DNA from: Gracilariopsis chorda
Taxonomy: Eukaryota; Rhodophyta; Florideophyceae; Gracilariales; Gracilariaceae
Assembly (NCBI GenBank): GCA_003194525.1
Contig: NBIV01000151.1
Location: 1-64,000, forward strand
Direction of reading: 5' to 3'
DNA length: 64,000 nucleotides
Shown piece by piece: positions 1 to 11,134 of this stretch. The position numbers were made by a program, and so were the translations under genes. Positions within the stretch are counted from its first letter, which is position 1. Every line of letters starts with the position of its first letter. The notes below the pieces were generated by a model. That model saw nothing but the letters and a program-made list of their open reading frames with translations. It did not search any database and was not told the DNA's origin.

Positions 1-2530
1 TTGTCTGTCGGACCTTGATGCCTGTTTTGTTCCTCTCAATATCACATCCGATGAATGGCTTAACTTTTCGAAGAGTTTTGACCTCGAACAGCTTCTTTTT
101 TGAGCCGCTCTCCATTTTGAAGTCATTAAGTAAAGAATGCGAATCAAATGACATCAAGATGTCGTCCACAACGATCAATTATGACAATGTACCACTTGTG
201 GATTTATATATGTAAAGGCGACTATCCGTACTAAATGGTGTGAATCCTGGTCGTAATAGTGCCTTATGTAGTAGGGAACCCATATCTACCCGGCTTGGGG
301 TGCCCCATAAGAGAGATTTCAGAAGCCAGCATTCTTTGTCAGGGACGGGTGGGGATCCAGAGGCGTTTTGTCATTGCTCTATTACTAAGGGTTCGTCGAC
401 ATCCCCGTAGAGTTACGCATTGGTTATCTCCATCGCCTCCAACATCATGCCTTGGGTTGCAGCTTTGGAGACGATGAGACGGATAGTTTCTTGTCATGCG
501 ACGGGGGCGTACAGGTCGTCGGGGTCGAAGTCCAAGTGAAGACGTTGTAAGTCGCCCCGTGCTACGCAGCGTGCTTTCGGAAGTAACTTTGGGGGATCCG
601 AGCTCAGTATATTGCTATGAATCTCCACTGGAAAAGTAATGGCTTTCGTATTTTGTTTTCTGTCTGCAAGCCTCCACGTTCCTCGTTGGACTAGGGCGTT
701 CTATTCTCTTTCGATTGCTTCTGCCTATCTTGGCATTACCTGTGCTTCTTCAAAGCTCTTAGGAACTCTGCCATCATCCGGAAGATCTCTTAAGCGAGAG
801 TGTGCAGTCAAACAATGCACTAAATAGGCATCCAGACGCTCTTCATCATCTTCCTCCATCCTTCTTTTGGCTTCGTGACGACGAATTGAAGAGACGTCTA
901 TTAGTTCGTTGATAGATGGAAGAGCTTCCTTGTTCATTTTTTAGTCTGCCTCGCGTCAATTTATTACTTTTCACATTGAGGGAGCGTAAATTCTTAACAG
1001 AGTTCGTGGGCTATGCATCCCAACGAAATGGCCTGGAACAGCACGAGGTAGTAGCTTCTTGTTCGCCACTGTCTCGGACCTATATATATATGCATGTCGC
1101 TGTTGTCCAAACTTAAGGATATTTGGTAAGTCAGGCTTTCGTCCGAACCATAGTGTGAAGGGACCTTCATTTCTACTCGTTGATTTCGTAGGCGATTCAT
1201 TATGTAGTTGGCATGCGAGAGGCTTCCTCCCATAGCTGATGAGGCAATTTTGCAGCGAACAGGAAAGTTCGCGCCATCTTCCACAAGTCCTGGATGATTT
1301 TCTCCGTGACACCGTTTGATTGGTGCGCATACGTTGGAGTGAATTCAAGTATCATTGTGTTCTCCGTAGCATAGGTGACGAAGTCGTTTGACCTATTCTC
1401 ACACGCCCCGTCAGGGCGAACGCGGTATATTCGGTTTGGAGGGAGTTCATTCTCTGTGCGAGCCTTGAACCAACGTACTGACTCAAAGAACTGAGTCCTT
1501 TTGTCGAAAAAGTAAAACGGAACCTACACTTGTGTTATCGTCATTAAGTACCTGCATGTACTTAGAACCTTGGAAGGAGCTCGGGGTTATGGGGCCGGTG
1601 AGTTCCGTGTGTGTTAGTTCCAATGGATCCTCCACGATCGAGTCAGATTGTGTGATTGGAGCACGTTTGGTACCAGCGTGGATTACCGGGATACAGGAAA
1701 TATTTTGCTTCTGTCGTGGATAGTGTAGGTACTCCAACACATTTGTCGATGCCTGATAGAAGCTGATCGCCACCGGGGTGTCCAAGTTTGTCATGCCAGT
1801 CCTTGGCAGTGTTGCCTGGAGAGTGTGACGCTGTTTGTGCGCGTTAGGGAGGTATAGAACTTGGCAAAGGGTAAAGTCCGTCCCTTGGCGTTGACTTGTA
1901 AAGTTCTTTCCAGTTGAGCGATCTTTGATGATGAACATCGAAGTCTCTTGGCTGTTGGAAAAATGTTAAGTCTACGTGCCTTGAAAGAACGGAGAGGGAT
2001 ACGAGGTTAGAGTCGAAGGATGGCGTATGCTTCGCAGGTAACAGTATCCCATTTACAAGCGGTAGTTTTATTGTTCCAAAGCCTATTATATCAGGCATGT
2101 GGTCACAAGTGTTTACCGTTTGTGGTGTACTGCGTTCGTAGCCCAAAACAGGTCCCTCTCGTTGACGAAGACGTGACTTGCGCCTGACTCTAGCCATGTT
2201 GGTATGCTGTCATCAGAATGAGGATTTGCATTTGCTATTGCAACGAAACCTCGGTTGGGACCACCTTGTTCGCTGTTCTTACGATTGTTATTTGCTTTTC
2301 GTGGGTTAAGGTGCCTATCCCAGTTTCTGCTTGTGTTCTGATTTCGGTACTCGTGGTGGTTCATGTTCCACTTGGAGTTCCGATGAGTTTCTTGCATTTC
2401 GTTGTTCATATGATTCTGCTTTCGTGACCAGCATTCAGAACGGATGTGTCCTATTCCTCCGCATTTCCAGCACTGTACTCCTGTCTTTCGTTTTCGAGAG
2501 GATTGCTTGCTCCGAATTGTAGACTTCTTC
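1..2530 (-). pseudogene. copia pol remnant (protease, integrase, reverse transcriptase)
   Basis: A CX2CX4HX4C knuckle (CWKCGGIGHIRSEC) is readable at about 2462-2421. The protease motif reads W-L-E-S-G-A-S near 2196-2178, where the catalytic Asp of D-S-G-A is replaced by Glu (codon 2190-2188). Integrase pieces include H-T-E-L-T-G-P near 1660, with Glu in place of the first catalytic Asp, and Q-S-N-G-V-T-E-K near 1310, which carries the last catalytic Glu. After 1200 the PFTLWFGRKPDLPNILKFG segment is the usual integrase tail. Near 150 the reverse transcriptase box reads V-V-D-D-I-L. Frames change repeatedly. Confidence 0.8.
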
Positions 2531-3183
2531 GCAGCAGATTATGGGTGAAGGCTGTCGTTGTTGGTTATTTTAGTCCTTATGAAGGAAGTAGAGGCTCTTT
2601 GTATTCGACTATCTATCTCTAAATGGACAAGTGATACTACTTGGTCGTGCTCCATGTTCGTTACATCTGCTAGTAGTGTTTCGGCCATGAGTGAGTCAGG
2701 TAAGGTGCGAAGCAGAGTGGCAGATCGCTCATTGTCCGTCAGTGGATCTCCAAGTCTGGCAAATTCCAATTAATTTGTTTCCAACTCATTGAGTTGCTCC
2801 TGTATGTCGTCACCAGTTTAAAACGTTAAAGTGCTTAGCTTCTGCCGGGGGTTTAGTTTGGATTGCATCTTATCCTTCTTGTATGTGGACTCAGTTTTTG
2901 TCCACAACTCCAATGCAGAGCAGTACTCCCGTTCTAGTAAGTCGGAGACAGCAACGATAGGCTGCGTGTCCAAGTTCTGTACGATGGCCGATCTTGCTTT
3001 TCGATCGGCGTCGTCCCATCGCTTGCGTGCTTGCGCGTTACCATCAGTTGGGCGTGGTTCTGTGAGCACTAGTGCTTGCAAGCTATGTATTATGTCCCGC
3101 ACCTATATACGGCATGTGTAGTAGTCGGCGTTCCCTTTTAGTCTGGGTATACGTTTGTTCTTGTTATCTTTATCAATGTCCAT
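2530..3183 (-). pseudogene. copia gag remnant
   Basis: An ATG at 3183 opens MDIDKDNKNKRIPRLKG, typical of copia Gag proteins that begin near a K-L-x-G motif. About 20 codons later a TAG sits where family members carry Trp, in the stretch before VRDIIHSLQALVL. Segments at 3102-2818 and 2769-2539 continue with LLEREYCSALELW and the LP-S-M type motif of the UBN2 gag family. The frame is interrupted by one nonsense codon and at least one shift. Function in the family is nucleocapsid assembly; this copy cannot make an intact protein. Confidence 0.75.
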
Positions 3184-3199
3184 CGCGGAGTAAAATCTA

Positions 3200-3760
3200 C
3201 GCGAGACGCAGAAAAGTTGGCCGATGAAGTGTCTTCACCCATTTCCTACCGGGGGAGGGATCCTCCTTTTACTTCTTGAATGTTTGGGGCAAATGGCAGG
3301 AGATGCTATCCCCGAACCCCTAAAGGTCAGAACTCTTGCTTCGAGTAAGACTCTCTCGGTGAGATGCGATTTCAACAGCCTACCCAAGTTCTGCACAACC
3401 CAGAACGAAGATGCGTGTAACGTACAGGATGTCCAGGAGAGGTTATTAACAGGAGGATATGCGTTCACCAGTTTACCTCCTCTGATCCCTTCCGGTTACT
3501 TGCTCTGCAAACGTGCTCCGGTTCAATCGCTGATCTGTCACTGGAGTGCGGGCTGAACGATGAGACAACCTGTCACTGACGGTTCGCAGCCACACCACAG
3601 CTGTACCGGTTACCTAGTGCGCTTACTCGCTGCAGGTTTAGTTCAAGTCCGCTTTCGATTCCCTTACGGTACTCAGATTGCCGAATCCTTTGAGAGTCCA
3701 GTTCCCAACTTCCACTCAGTGGGTAATGGATGCAGAGGCCCTGCTCGGGACTTTGTATCT
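3200..3760 (-). repeat. LTR-like repeat next to copia gag, shared with 28.4-29.4 kb
   Basis: Immediately upstream of the copia gag start, bases about 3320-3485 align with 28630-28780. Both copies have an ACAGCCTACCCA / GCAGCCTACCCA core followed by TTCTGCAC, and a block ending in AACAGGAGGATATGC or AACAGCAGGATATGC. The position fits a 5' LTR of the minus-strand copia element, with the 28 kb copy a solo LTR. LTR ends were not resolved, so the limits are approximate. Confidence 0.5.
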
Positions 3761-3876
3761 CGTTTTAAAGTCAAAGTCCCTGGTAGGATGTTGACAGGCG
3801 AGGCCGTGTGTTCAGGACTTAGCAGACGGCGGCCGATAATAACAGAGTCGACAGATGGGGCCAATCGCGAAGGCTG

Positions 3877-4110
3877 CAGGGGGGGGGCGAAGGCCAATCC
3901 AAAAGCGGCAGCCGCGGGGAGTATTCAATGGCAGAAGCAACGGAGGGAGGGAACGCGACAGCCAAAGGCGAATGCCGCATGGGGGGAGGCAAAGACTGTC
4001 TAAAGGTGGCAGCAGCGTGTGGGTGGGGGGGTGGCGGCCGAAGTCGGACGCCGCAAGAGGGGAGGAGAAGCCGATCCAAAGGCGGCAGCCGTGGGGATGG
4101 TTCAACTAGA
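3877..4110. repeat. G-rich imperfect repeat with long G runs
   Basis: Two copies of a 35-base block (CCRATCCAAARGCGGCAGCC core) lie at 3894-3928 and 4071-4105, offset by 177 bases. Between them are G runs, including nine G at about 3879-3887 and seven G near 4026. All reading frames through it give low-complexity Arg/Gly-rich or Pro-rich peptides, so I do not call a gene. G-quadruplex potential on the plus strand is likely from the runs. Confidence 0.6.
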
Positions 4111-5190
4111 TGTCCGCTTGAGATGCGGATGTGAACGCAGAGGGCACAAGGCGCGCTTAGAGCCCGGTTAGAGAAGCCGGGCGTTCCGTGAGAAGTGCGA
4201 CGAGCTTCTCTTTGGTCATAGGTTAGCTGCAGCTAAACAGTGATTGCTGCAGCGGCCCTGAATGGTAATTTTTCTTGCGTGTGTGGTTGCAGCGGTGGCC
4301 GCTGTCTGCCTAACGATACTGTTATCGATAGCATATATTATTTAGTCGCTCTCAGGTTTATCGTATGCCTGCAGCGATGCTACCATGTAGCGGTTGTCGC
4401 TCCCCCTTTTTCAATCTCCTTGGGGTAGGGAGAACGTTCAGTTTATTTATAATATCTCCATAAGGCTATTGTGTGGACCCTGTGGCTTGTTCCAGTGCGC
4501 GGCCACAGTCAGTCCATTCACAGAGGGAAAGAGGCATCGTAAAATCAGGTAACGTTGCTAAAGTGCCTTTGATTGGTTAGAATGCCCAGAAACTGCAATT
4601 GTACCCATCAACGGCTGGTCCATGTCATCTACCTATAGCGCTAACAACAAAGATTGTAATATGAAATATTTTGTATTTTTGAACGCAGATCCAGCTCAGG
4701 TTGCATATCAAGCTCTGTGTCGTCATAGTGTAGTAGTCCCTATTCCACCTCGTATCTGGTCCGCGATTAGCAACTTGAGCTAACGAGTGTGCTACGCTGT
4801 TTGGTCCTCATTCAGTTTGTCGTTAGTATTCACCTTTATCGCAAAGTGTAGAGCAATAGCAAACTAAATCACGTACTCATGTATTGAACGTCTTGTTTCG
4901 ACGTTTTGTTCTGCTACAAACCAAACTGTAACACGGGTTGGATGCAGGGTTGTCTGCCTTGAATCAAGGTATTTCCAGACCAGCAGTTTCCTCGACGTAT
5001 CTGCTCGCGTAAAGCTTGAAGTGCTACACGCCCTACGCCGGAACTAGCTTGAAGCAGCTGGAAGAGCTTATAATTTTTATAACGCCTCTGTTCTGGCCAT
5101 AACGTTATTCTTTTTCTGCACCAATTCGGTATACTACGTGTCTTCTTCTGAACTGCACCATCACTCTTTGGATACTTGTCGGCTTTCGCT
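4110..5190. other. Intergenic, no supported gene
   Basis: Only short open frames without recognisable motifs are present. I see no tRNA, rRNA or repeat structure here. Confidence 0.6.
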
Positions 5191-5193
5191 CAA

Positions 5194-5775
5194 TCAACAG
5201 CATTCCGTCTGCATAAAAATACCTAAATGCTTCGCCCTTAATCTGTTCAAACAATACTTACCCCCAAACACCCAGATTTCTTTGAAAAAGCCGGTGTACT
5301 TAACTGCATTGGGGATGGGCAATGGTCCGTCTTCCTCGTTCCGTGTATTCTTTTTGCAAGCGTTCTTAAATCTGAAAAGTTTGGAAATGTCTTCGTTGAT
5401 GAGAGTTGATTTTGAGAGTCGTGAATAGAATGTGCCATCACTGACTTCTTTCAGCCGGCTCTTTAAGTCTTTAAGAGAGCTCACTTCCCAGGATCTCTTA
5501 GGCATCAAAACTTCAAGATTATGCGATAGCCCTGATTTCATAACAAGAACAGTCTGGGCCAGAATGGTGAACATCACGAAAACACCTTCTTCAATCCTCT
5601 TGAACCACTTTTCCTCGCCAGCTGGGTCTAATGCCACTACGACAACTGCAAGTATCGTAGCGATTGCCAGCAAAAGCAATGTAAGCAGATCCATTGCAAT
5701 GAGTGATGCAAATTCTGGATCTTCATCTGTATATAGTGCGACGAAGCGTCTGGGCCGATATTTTGAGGTTGACAT
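5194..5775 (-). CDS. Hypothetical small membrane protein, 193 aa
   Basis: An ATG at 5775 opens a 193-residue frame. A hydrophobic helix spans about residues 24-49 (LLTLLLLAIATILAVVVV core) and a second about 62-82, joined by a short acidic/basic loop. The C-terminal 110 residues are soluble and Lys/Arg-rich, ending MQTECC. The frame is clean and its composition differs from the neighbouring TE debris, which argues for a real host gene or the terminal exon of one. No family was recognised. A vague resemblance of residues 100-140 to a regulator-of-G-protein fold is too weak to use. Both ends of the soluble domain would presumably be on the same side of the membrane. Confidence 0.5.
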   Translation of the reverse strand: MSTSKYRPRRFVALYTDEDPEFASLIAMDLLTLLLLAIATILAVVVVALDPAGEEKWFKRIEEGVFVMFTILAQTVLVMKSGLSHNLEVLMPKRSWEVSSLKDLKSRLKEVSDGTFYSRLSKSTLINEDISKLFRFKNACKKNTRNEEDGPLPIPNAVKYTGFFKEIWVFGGKYCLNRLRAKHLGIFMQTECC

Positions 5776-6181
5776 GCCACTGTTGTAAGAGAGTGCAAGC
5801 GAGCGGGTTGGTAGAACATATTTAACAGATGATAGACAGCTCAGAGCTGCAGTACAACTGCCAATGGCTAGAACTCCGTTCTCAATCTCGGAATGACCTC
5901 AGCACTTATACTAATTAAGGGGCTGCAATGCAATCACATCTAATGGTCATATGTCTTAGTGGGTGCCACTATATTACAACTGTGGTTTGAGTGCGTACTG
6001 GATTCTTACTCTTAACTGCTTGAGTTCGAGAAGTAGTGGTCCCATGAGGTTCTGGTACCGGATCCAAATATCCGTCTATCCTACCCTTTTGTGACTGTTG
6101 TGCTGGTGGTGGAGAATTGGCATGGGAAGTTTAAAAAGGGATAGGTGTGTATACAGACTGAGTCGGTGCTCTCTTTACTAG

Positions 6182-6405
6182 GTATCTTGTGCTCGAACAA
6201 GGGCGCTTAAACACAGCATTAAAGCTACAGTTTTCGCGCTCTTGGACATATCGCTTCACCGCTCTTCACACAGCGTTTGATCAACGGTTGTGTGCTCTTC
6301 AGACATATCGCTATGACCGATTTGAAACAGCGTTCTATCTACGGTTTTGCGTTCTTTAGACATATCGCTATGGCCGATTCCCGTTCAATTCAACGATCAT
6401 GTCCA
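6182..6405. repeat. 56-bp tandem repeat, three clear units plus a degenerate fourth
   Basis: Units begin at 6238, 6294 and 6350, each starting GCTCTT or GTTCTT and followed by GACATATCGCT, then an ACAGCGTT block and a CGGTT block. A weaker unit precedes them from about 6182. The spacing is exactly 56 bases, which is not a multiple of three, so this is unlikely to be protein-coding. It borders the 3' end of a decayed gypsy element and might belong to its LTR. Confidence 0.7.
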
Positions 6406-6458
6406 AGTGGTAAAGATCTGTGTTGCACCTTTGTATTCCAAAACGATAAGCGCCTCTC

Positions 6459-7720
6459 TCAATGTAGGTGATGCAAAAGATTACTGCGAACAATATAGTC
6501 GTGAAGAGCTTTTGTATCAATACCATCGGAGTCCACAAAATCCCTTGTCAGTTGCCATTTGGCATCACGGGTCTTAGAATTTTGCATGAGCTTAAGCCAT
6601 TCGTGGCCATGTCCACGTTTTCGATGAGCTAAGATATGCGAGGCATTAAGCAGAGGGGTAGAAGAAGTAGATTCAATCGGTACTGGAGCAGTCTGCGTGG
6701 CTTGCACAAGTGATTCACGCTTCTTTCGGTGGGGGTTAGTATGCGGGACATGGACAACAGGGTGCGTTCGGATGTGCTGTGGAAAGTCCAGTCAAATTGC
6801 ATTTTTGCCGACTAGTTCCAAGATACAAAATGGACCAAACGGAGGGATACATAGTTTTAAAGAAGCTTGTGCCTTGCTATATGACTGTTTACCCAGCTTC
6901 TGGGATAACCACACTTCATTGCCAACTATGTAATCTGGTCGTTTGCAGTGAACACTGGCTTCTGCAGTGTGACGAGCCTTGGCTAGTCGCTGCGCATATT
7001 GTGCATCAGACATGACGGTAAAAAGTCGGACGCGAAAGCCACGCAAACATTTCACTGTTGTAGAAGCGTGAAATAAAAACTGCACAGGAGCCTTAGATTT
7101 CCAACCAAGGTCACTTTCAAAAGAGAGGCCCAGATCTTCAGAGAATGCAGAATTGTACGCGAGAACTCAGCTCTAGAGAGAAGTAGGTCTCATTCAGATT
7201 TGCAGCAAAAGGAGCAGATATAGTTCTCTACCATACGAATCATAATCTCTGCTGCCCCATCAGTTTGCGAGTGATCCGATGAAGACATGCGAAGTTTAAT
7301 GCTACAACTACACCATAATTTCCCAAAAGTTAGAGATAAAACGCAGATCGAGATCAGATATAATAGAATCAGGTATGCCGTGATGCAGAAAGATGTTTTT
7401 GAAGAAAAGGCAAGCGAAAACATGTGCTTAGTTGGTGTCTTTGCACGCCACGAAATTAACTCGTCTGGAGAGACACATTATCCATGTTGAACTGCTATCA
7501 ATAACTAGATCAGTTTGGGGTAAATTGACAATGACATAGGTGGCCACAAGACCCCAGCAGCGGGTAGATAGGGGTAGGTCGTCGGATCATTCAATGTTTG
7601 GCCAAGAAGATCTTTTCGTTGCTGACAGATGCAACAGCTAGCGCAAAAAGAGCAAAATCGCAATTTTTGTATTTCCATTAGAATTTCTGAGAGCTTCACA
7701 AAATTTTAGTGAAAGCAAAG
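6459..7720 (-). pseudogene. Ty3/gypsy pol C-terminal remnant (integrase and tail)
   Basis: Minus-strand frames give successive pieces of a gypsy integrase: a C-x-x-C-Q-Q-R-K zinc-domain tail at 7660-7620, then the I-K-L-R-M-S-S-S-D-H-x-Q-T-D-G-A-x-E block at 7300-7230 that normally holds the last catalytic Glu. Next comes MSDAQYAQRLAKAR and VGNEVWLSQKL at 7010-6870, then G-P-F-x-I-L-E-L-V-G-K-N-A-I followed by a TGA, and LDFPQHIRTHPVVHVPH at 6795-6745. The last part (6640-6480) resembles the chromodomain-like tail of this class. It differs from the other gypsy elements in the window and is far more decayed. Confidence 0.75.
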
Positions 7721-8755
7721 TGATATCCAGCATGTTTATTGTGAGCAAGCTCAAGAACTGAGCGGCAAGCGTTTGAATAGATATACAGGAGACTTCTATA
7801 AAATAGAGCCAATTATTAAGCCGAAAACAAGGTAGCAGCGTCTACTTGCGCTTCTATTGCTTCGAATCTTGTGTCAGTATTCATTTTAGAGCCGAGTATA
7901 CCGGTAAAAAGTGCTGGTCATGGGCATACACTCCACTATCCTCCTGTAGCAACTGTCATACAATGAGATCTGACCACACAGGCAGTGCAACGCGCGCTGG
8001 ACCAATTGATGAGTGTGCCACGTGAGTTAGAGTGGCTAACTAATTACTTCACTAATTTATTAAATTATTTTTAATAGGTTGCGATACCCCGCTACTCTGG
8101 TGTGAAGCCATGCCCCTAGGGCCAACTCCGACGTATTACACGTAGCCGAGTGCACCTGACATTGAGCCTCGCTCATTTTTAAGGTACTTGCAGTGCTTTC
8201 TCACCAATCATGGTAAGGCAAGCACTTTTTGACTTTGTGTTTTACCAACTGGTTTTTACAGTCAACATCTTGGTTAAACTAAGAATACAGGATTTAATAA
8301 CTCGTTTGCGCCGTACTTTCAACACTACCAATTGTTTACAGTAAGCCAACTTGATTATCTGGCGCCACTAGTGTTTTGGGCTGTTACAGGCAATCGGTTA
8401 CCTAACTTTAACCGTTCAAGGCAAGCTCTTGTTGTAGTCTTACCATTAGTGTTACAAACGAACTTTTGTGCTGGGATTTGAAACAAAACTGGTTGTATTG
8501 AATTCTTTTCTATTACTTTAGAATTTCGATTATACTTCTTGATTTTGGAAAAAGAACCTTACGAAAGAATTTTTTGGACGCCATTTAGTTTACTTATCAC
8601 TAGAAACTGATTTAGTGAACTATCAGTTCACCAATTAGATATGCCCAAATTGAACGAAATTTACAGATGTTCATTGACTCAACAAATGGACGCGGGACTG
8701 TGCCAGAGATTCGTTGAACCAAGATTGGACAAGCCGAAGAAACTATTGACATAAA
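7720..8755. other. Intergenic; possible decayed 5' LTR of the outer gypsy element
   Basis: No gene is visible. A TGTAG at about 7943, an AT-rich middle (8040-8080) and a CAACA at about 8683-8687 followed by TGGACGCGGGAC could be the start, middle, end and primer site of an old LTR. No matching 3' copy was found, so this is a weak suggestion. Confidence 0.25.
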
Positions 8756-8759
8756 ATAC

Positions 8760-10484
8760 CGTTAAGGTCTATGACGACGAAGGGAAGCAGACAACGGAGG
8801 ATGCCACTCCCCCGGTAGCCAATTTGGTAGAAATTGCGTCCCCGGTGGGGCCAAGGACCAGTGCTACATCTGACCAACTTTTAGAAGAAAAGGAAACGGA
8901 GAATCCTAAGATGGTGGTACCCAAGTTGGATTTGGATTCAATTAACAAAATGGTGGTTGGTTGTGCTACACACCAGTTGGCCGATCAAATACCCGCATCT
9001 GTTTTCCAGTTCCTGGAGCAGAGCGCTTGGGAATATGTTGGCCAAATAGTACAGGGGTCCCTTCAAAAACACCACGTGGTGGCCCTGCAGAGCCCGCAAA
9101 CCGTCCTAGTACTGGCACCAACCGCTTAGGGTAACCCACAGATTGTATCAGTCATACAGGCTATACATCCATCCGTTTTTACCAAGCAAATTGGTGGAGA
9201 GTTTCCCGACAAATTTCAGGAACGGGCAACCTTTCAGGTAGACGAAGGCCCTTGGTATATATACATTCCGGAACCAATTGGTACAGCCTAGCAGGGATCC
9301 AAGGGAGAGGAACGTGATGGTGATGGTTCGTCGAGCTTGGAGAATGAGCGGCGATGGACACCAAAAGAAAACAAGAAGACCAATCGGAGAAGGAGAAAGG
9401 GCTATGGGTCAGACCCTGACTCGTCGAACTCCAGTACCGATATAGAGCCGTCCGAGGATGACGAACAACGTGGAGGTAGGAAAACAAGGAAGGCAAAAAC
9501 CTTCGGGAGGTGAAGAAAAACTGGAAATGAAAGACAAAACGGTACGACTCATCCAATGAGTCTGATACAGATTCAGAACGGGAGGTTATTCGGCCGCTGA
9601 ACGACTAGTTTACCAAGACGGTTGAATATAGGACCTACAGGTTACGGTACTGGGACTCTGAGTATACCTCACAAGTGGCACAGAAGATTACGAAGCAGTA
9701 CAAACGGATTGGATTCCAAATGGGTGATACTACCTTCACAGGTTATGATTCCATTGCAATCTTTGATTTCCTTCAAAGGTTAAAGATTACTTGTGACCAG
9801 AATGGTTTTTCAGAAACTGCAGCCATGTGTTTATTTCAGTTCTACTTAAAAAAGCAGACCATATCCTTGCTCCATTGTAGGATGCAAGGAAGTACCATGT
9901 CGGTTGATGACGACCAAAAGGAGATGCTTCGAACTTATCCACAAGTCGTCAACTACCTTTTGGAAACCTACACGACCGATGAGGTTATTCAGTACGCTTA
10001 TGCTGAGTTTCTAGGTCACCATCAGAGGTCAGGACAAACGGAATTGGATTTAGCGAAGTGGTTGTTTGCGATAGCCTCCCTGTGTGGTAATGCATTCAGC
10101 ACCATGCGGTTGAAGTCGTTATTAGCCTATAACATCGACAAAGCCATTAGGTCGCAGGTGAGTAATTGCCTCGCGAGAAACCGAAAGGTGGATTATAACG
10201 GGCTCGCGCGATATGTGCAAGCTCTTGGAGACACTCACCGAGCCGGTCGAAGACAGTGCAGTACGGTTGTCAAGCCTGGCAATGATAAACCGAAACGGAG
10301 GATCCTGGAGGTGGATTATTAGTCACCTTCAGAGGATACGGCGCACGATGTGACACAAGGTGGATCTACGGTCCACTTGGGGCCCGCAACCGCAGCGCTC
10401 CCTCCTTCATCTGCCTGGAAGTTCCCAATGGTAACATCAGCCTCAAAGCTGTCGACGCCAGCCACGCAGGTGTCCGTCCCTGAC
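8760..10484 (+). pseudogene. gag (N-terminal and capsid part) of the outer gypsy element
   Basis: An open frame can be followed from about 8761 (VKVYDDEGKQTTED) through stops at 9127-9129, 9288-9290 and 9510-9512, then a clean 215-codon capsid segment from 9675 to 10322 (MAQKITKQYKRIGFQM). The middle is Ser/Asp-rich (SDPDSSNSSTDIEPSEDDE), as in the intact relative at 48.0 kb. Capsid motifs shared with the copies at 12.2 and 48.4 kb include F-L-x-x-x-x-x-x-C-D-Q-N-G and Y-P-x-V-x-N-Y-L-L-E-T-Y-x-T-D. The frame continues beyond the 10320 stop to 10484, where the nested element begins. Confidence 0.8.
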
Positions 10485-11008
10485 TGTAGGAGAATGACCA
10501 TTGGGCAGGTGCAGTGGTGAAGTAACCATGGGGCTGGGCTGGCAGAGATCAGAACATTGCTGGCCAAAATATTCCACATGGCCAAGCTGGGTGCCTAGGT
10601 GGGAGATACCAGGGGACAGTGCGAGTACCAAGGAACTGTGGCCATAGGTTTTATTATGTAACTAATTTTATTTAATTTGTTAGGATAGTTTCCGGAGATC
10701 AGAGCGCCTCGCCAGCCTATAGGTTGTTTCGAGTGCCGCCGATCTCCGAAGCGTAAAGACAAGCACTCTCACCGTCTCCTTGCCGCCATATGCAGTCAGT
10801 ATACTCCAAAGGCCTCCAAGCCATCGCTACCATTCTCTCGATCTGTAGGGACTTGCGATAGCGCCCGCCCATTGTGCCTCGCTGCCAGTTGGTGCTCGCG
10901 TCACTAGTAGACCCAGTGGATTGTCACCTCAGTGGTTGGCTCTCAGCCGCTACTAACCCCTAGTAGACTACTACCCCAGTTGGCCAAAGGACGTAGTATT
11001 CTACTACA
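10485..11008 (+). repeat. 5' LTR of the nested gypsy element
   Basis: The 524-base repeat opens TGTAG and closes CTACA. It differs from the 3' copy at tens of positions, so the insertion is not recent. An AT-rich stretch at about 10650-10685 (TTTTATTATGTAAC and neighbours) is the likely promoter region. Confidence 0.92.
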
Positions 11009-11010
11009 AC

Positions 11011-11028
11011 TGGTCTGCCGACCTAGAA
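11011..11028 (+). promoter_or_regulatory. Primer binding site of the nested gypsy element
   Basis: TGGTCTGCCGACCTAGAA lies two bases after the LTR end. The same site with one change follows the LTR at 47.24 kb. TGG complements a tRNA CCA end. The acceptor implied by the 47 kb version resembles tyrosine tRNAs, which is an inference from memory of that family. Confidence 0.65.
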
Positions 11029-11134
11029 GCCTACAGGAACAGCCGTTTGGACCTTAAGGAAGGAAGTTTACGCATAGGACCTCTACCATCGGATTATTAG
11101 TCGACGCAACTGGCTCGAAAGTAATACCAACCGT

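Larger units (their letters stand above)
1..3780 (-). mobile_element. Degenerate Ty1/copia-like LTR retrotransposon, truncated by the window edge
   Basis: Read on the minus strand, the order is LTR-like sequence (about 3760 to 3200), gag starting near 3183, a zinc knuckle near 2450, a protease motif near 2190, integrase pieces from about 1720 to 970, and reverse transcriptase with a VDD box near 150. Protease then integrase then reverse transcriptase is the diagnostic Ty1/copia order. The frame is broken many times, so the copy is dead. The 3' LTR would lie to the left of the window. The assignment to copia is firm; the outer limit near 3.8 kb is only an estimate. Confidence 0.85.

Noticed and set aside
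5194..5775. Regulator-of-G-protein-signalling domain in the membrane protein
   Set aside because: The resemblance is limited to a few hydrophobic positions and no diagnostic residues are present.
7943..8687. Definite 5' LTR of the outer gypsy element
   Set aside because: Only the ends and an AT-rich centre are suggestive. No matching 3' copy exists in the window, so it is listed only as a weak possibility.
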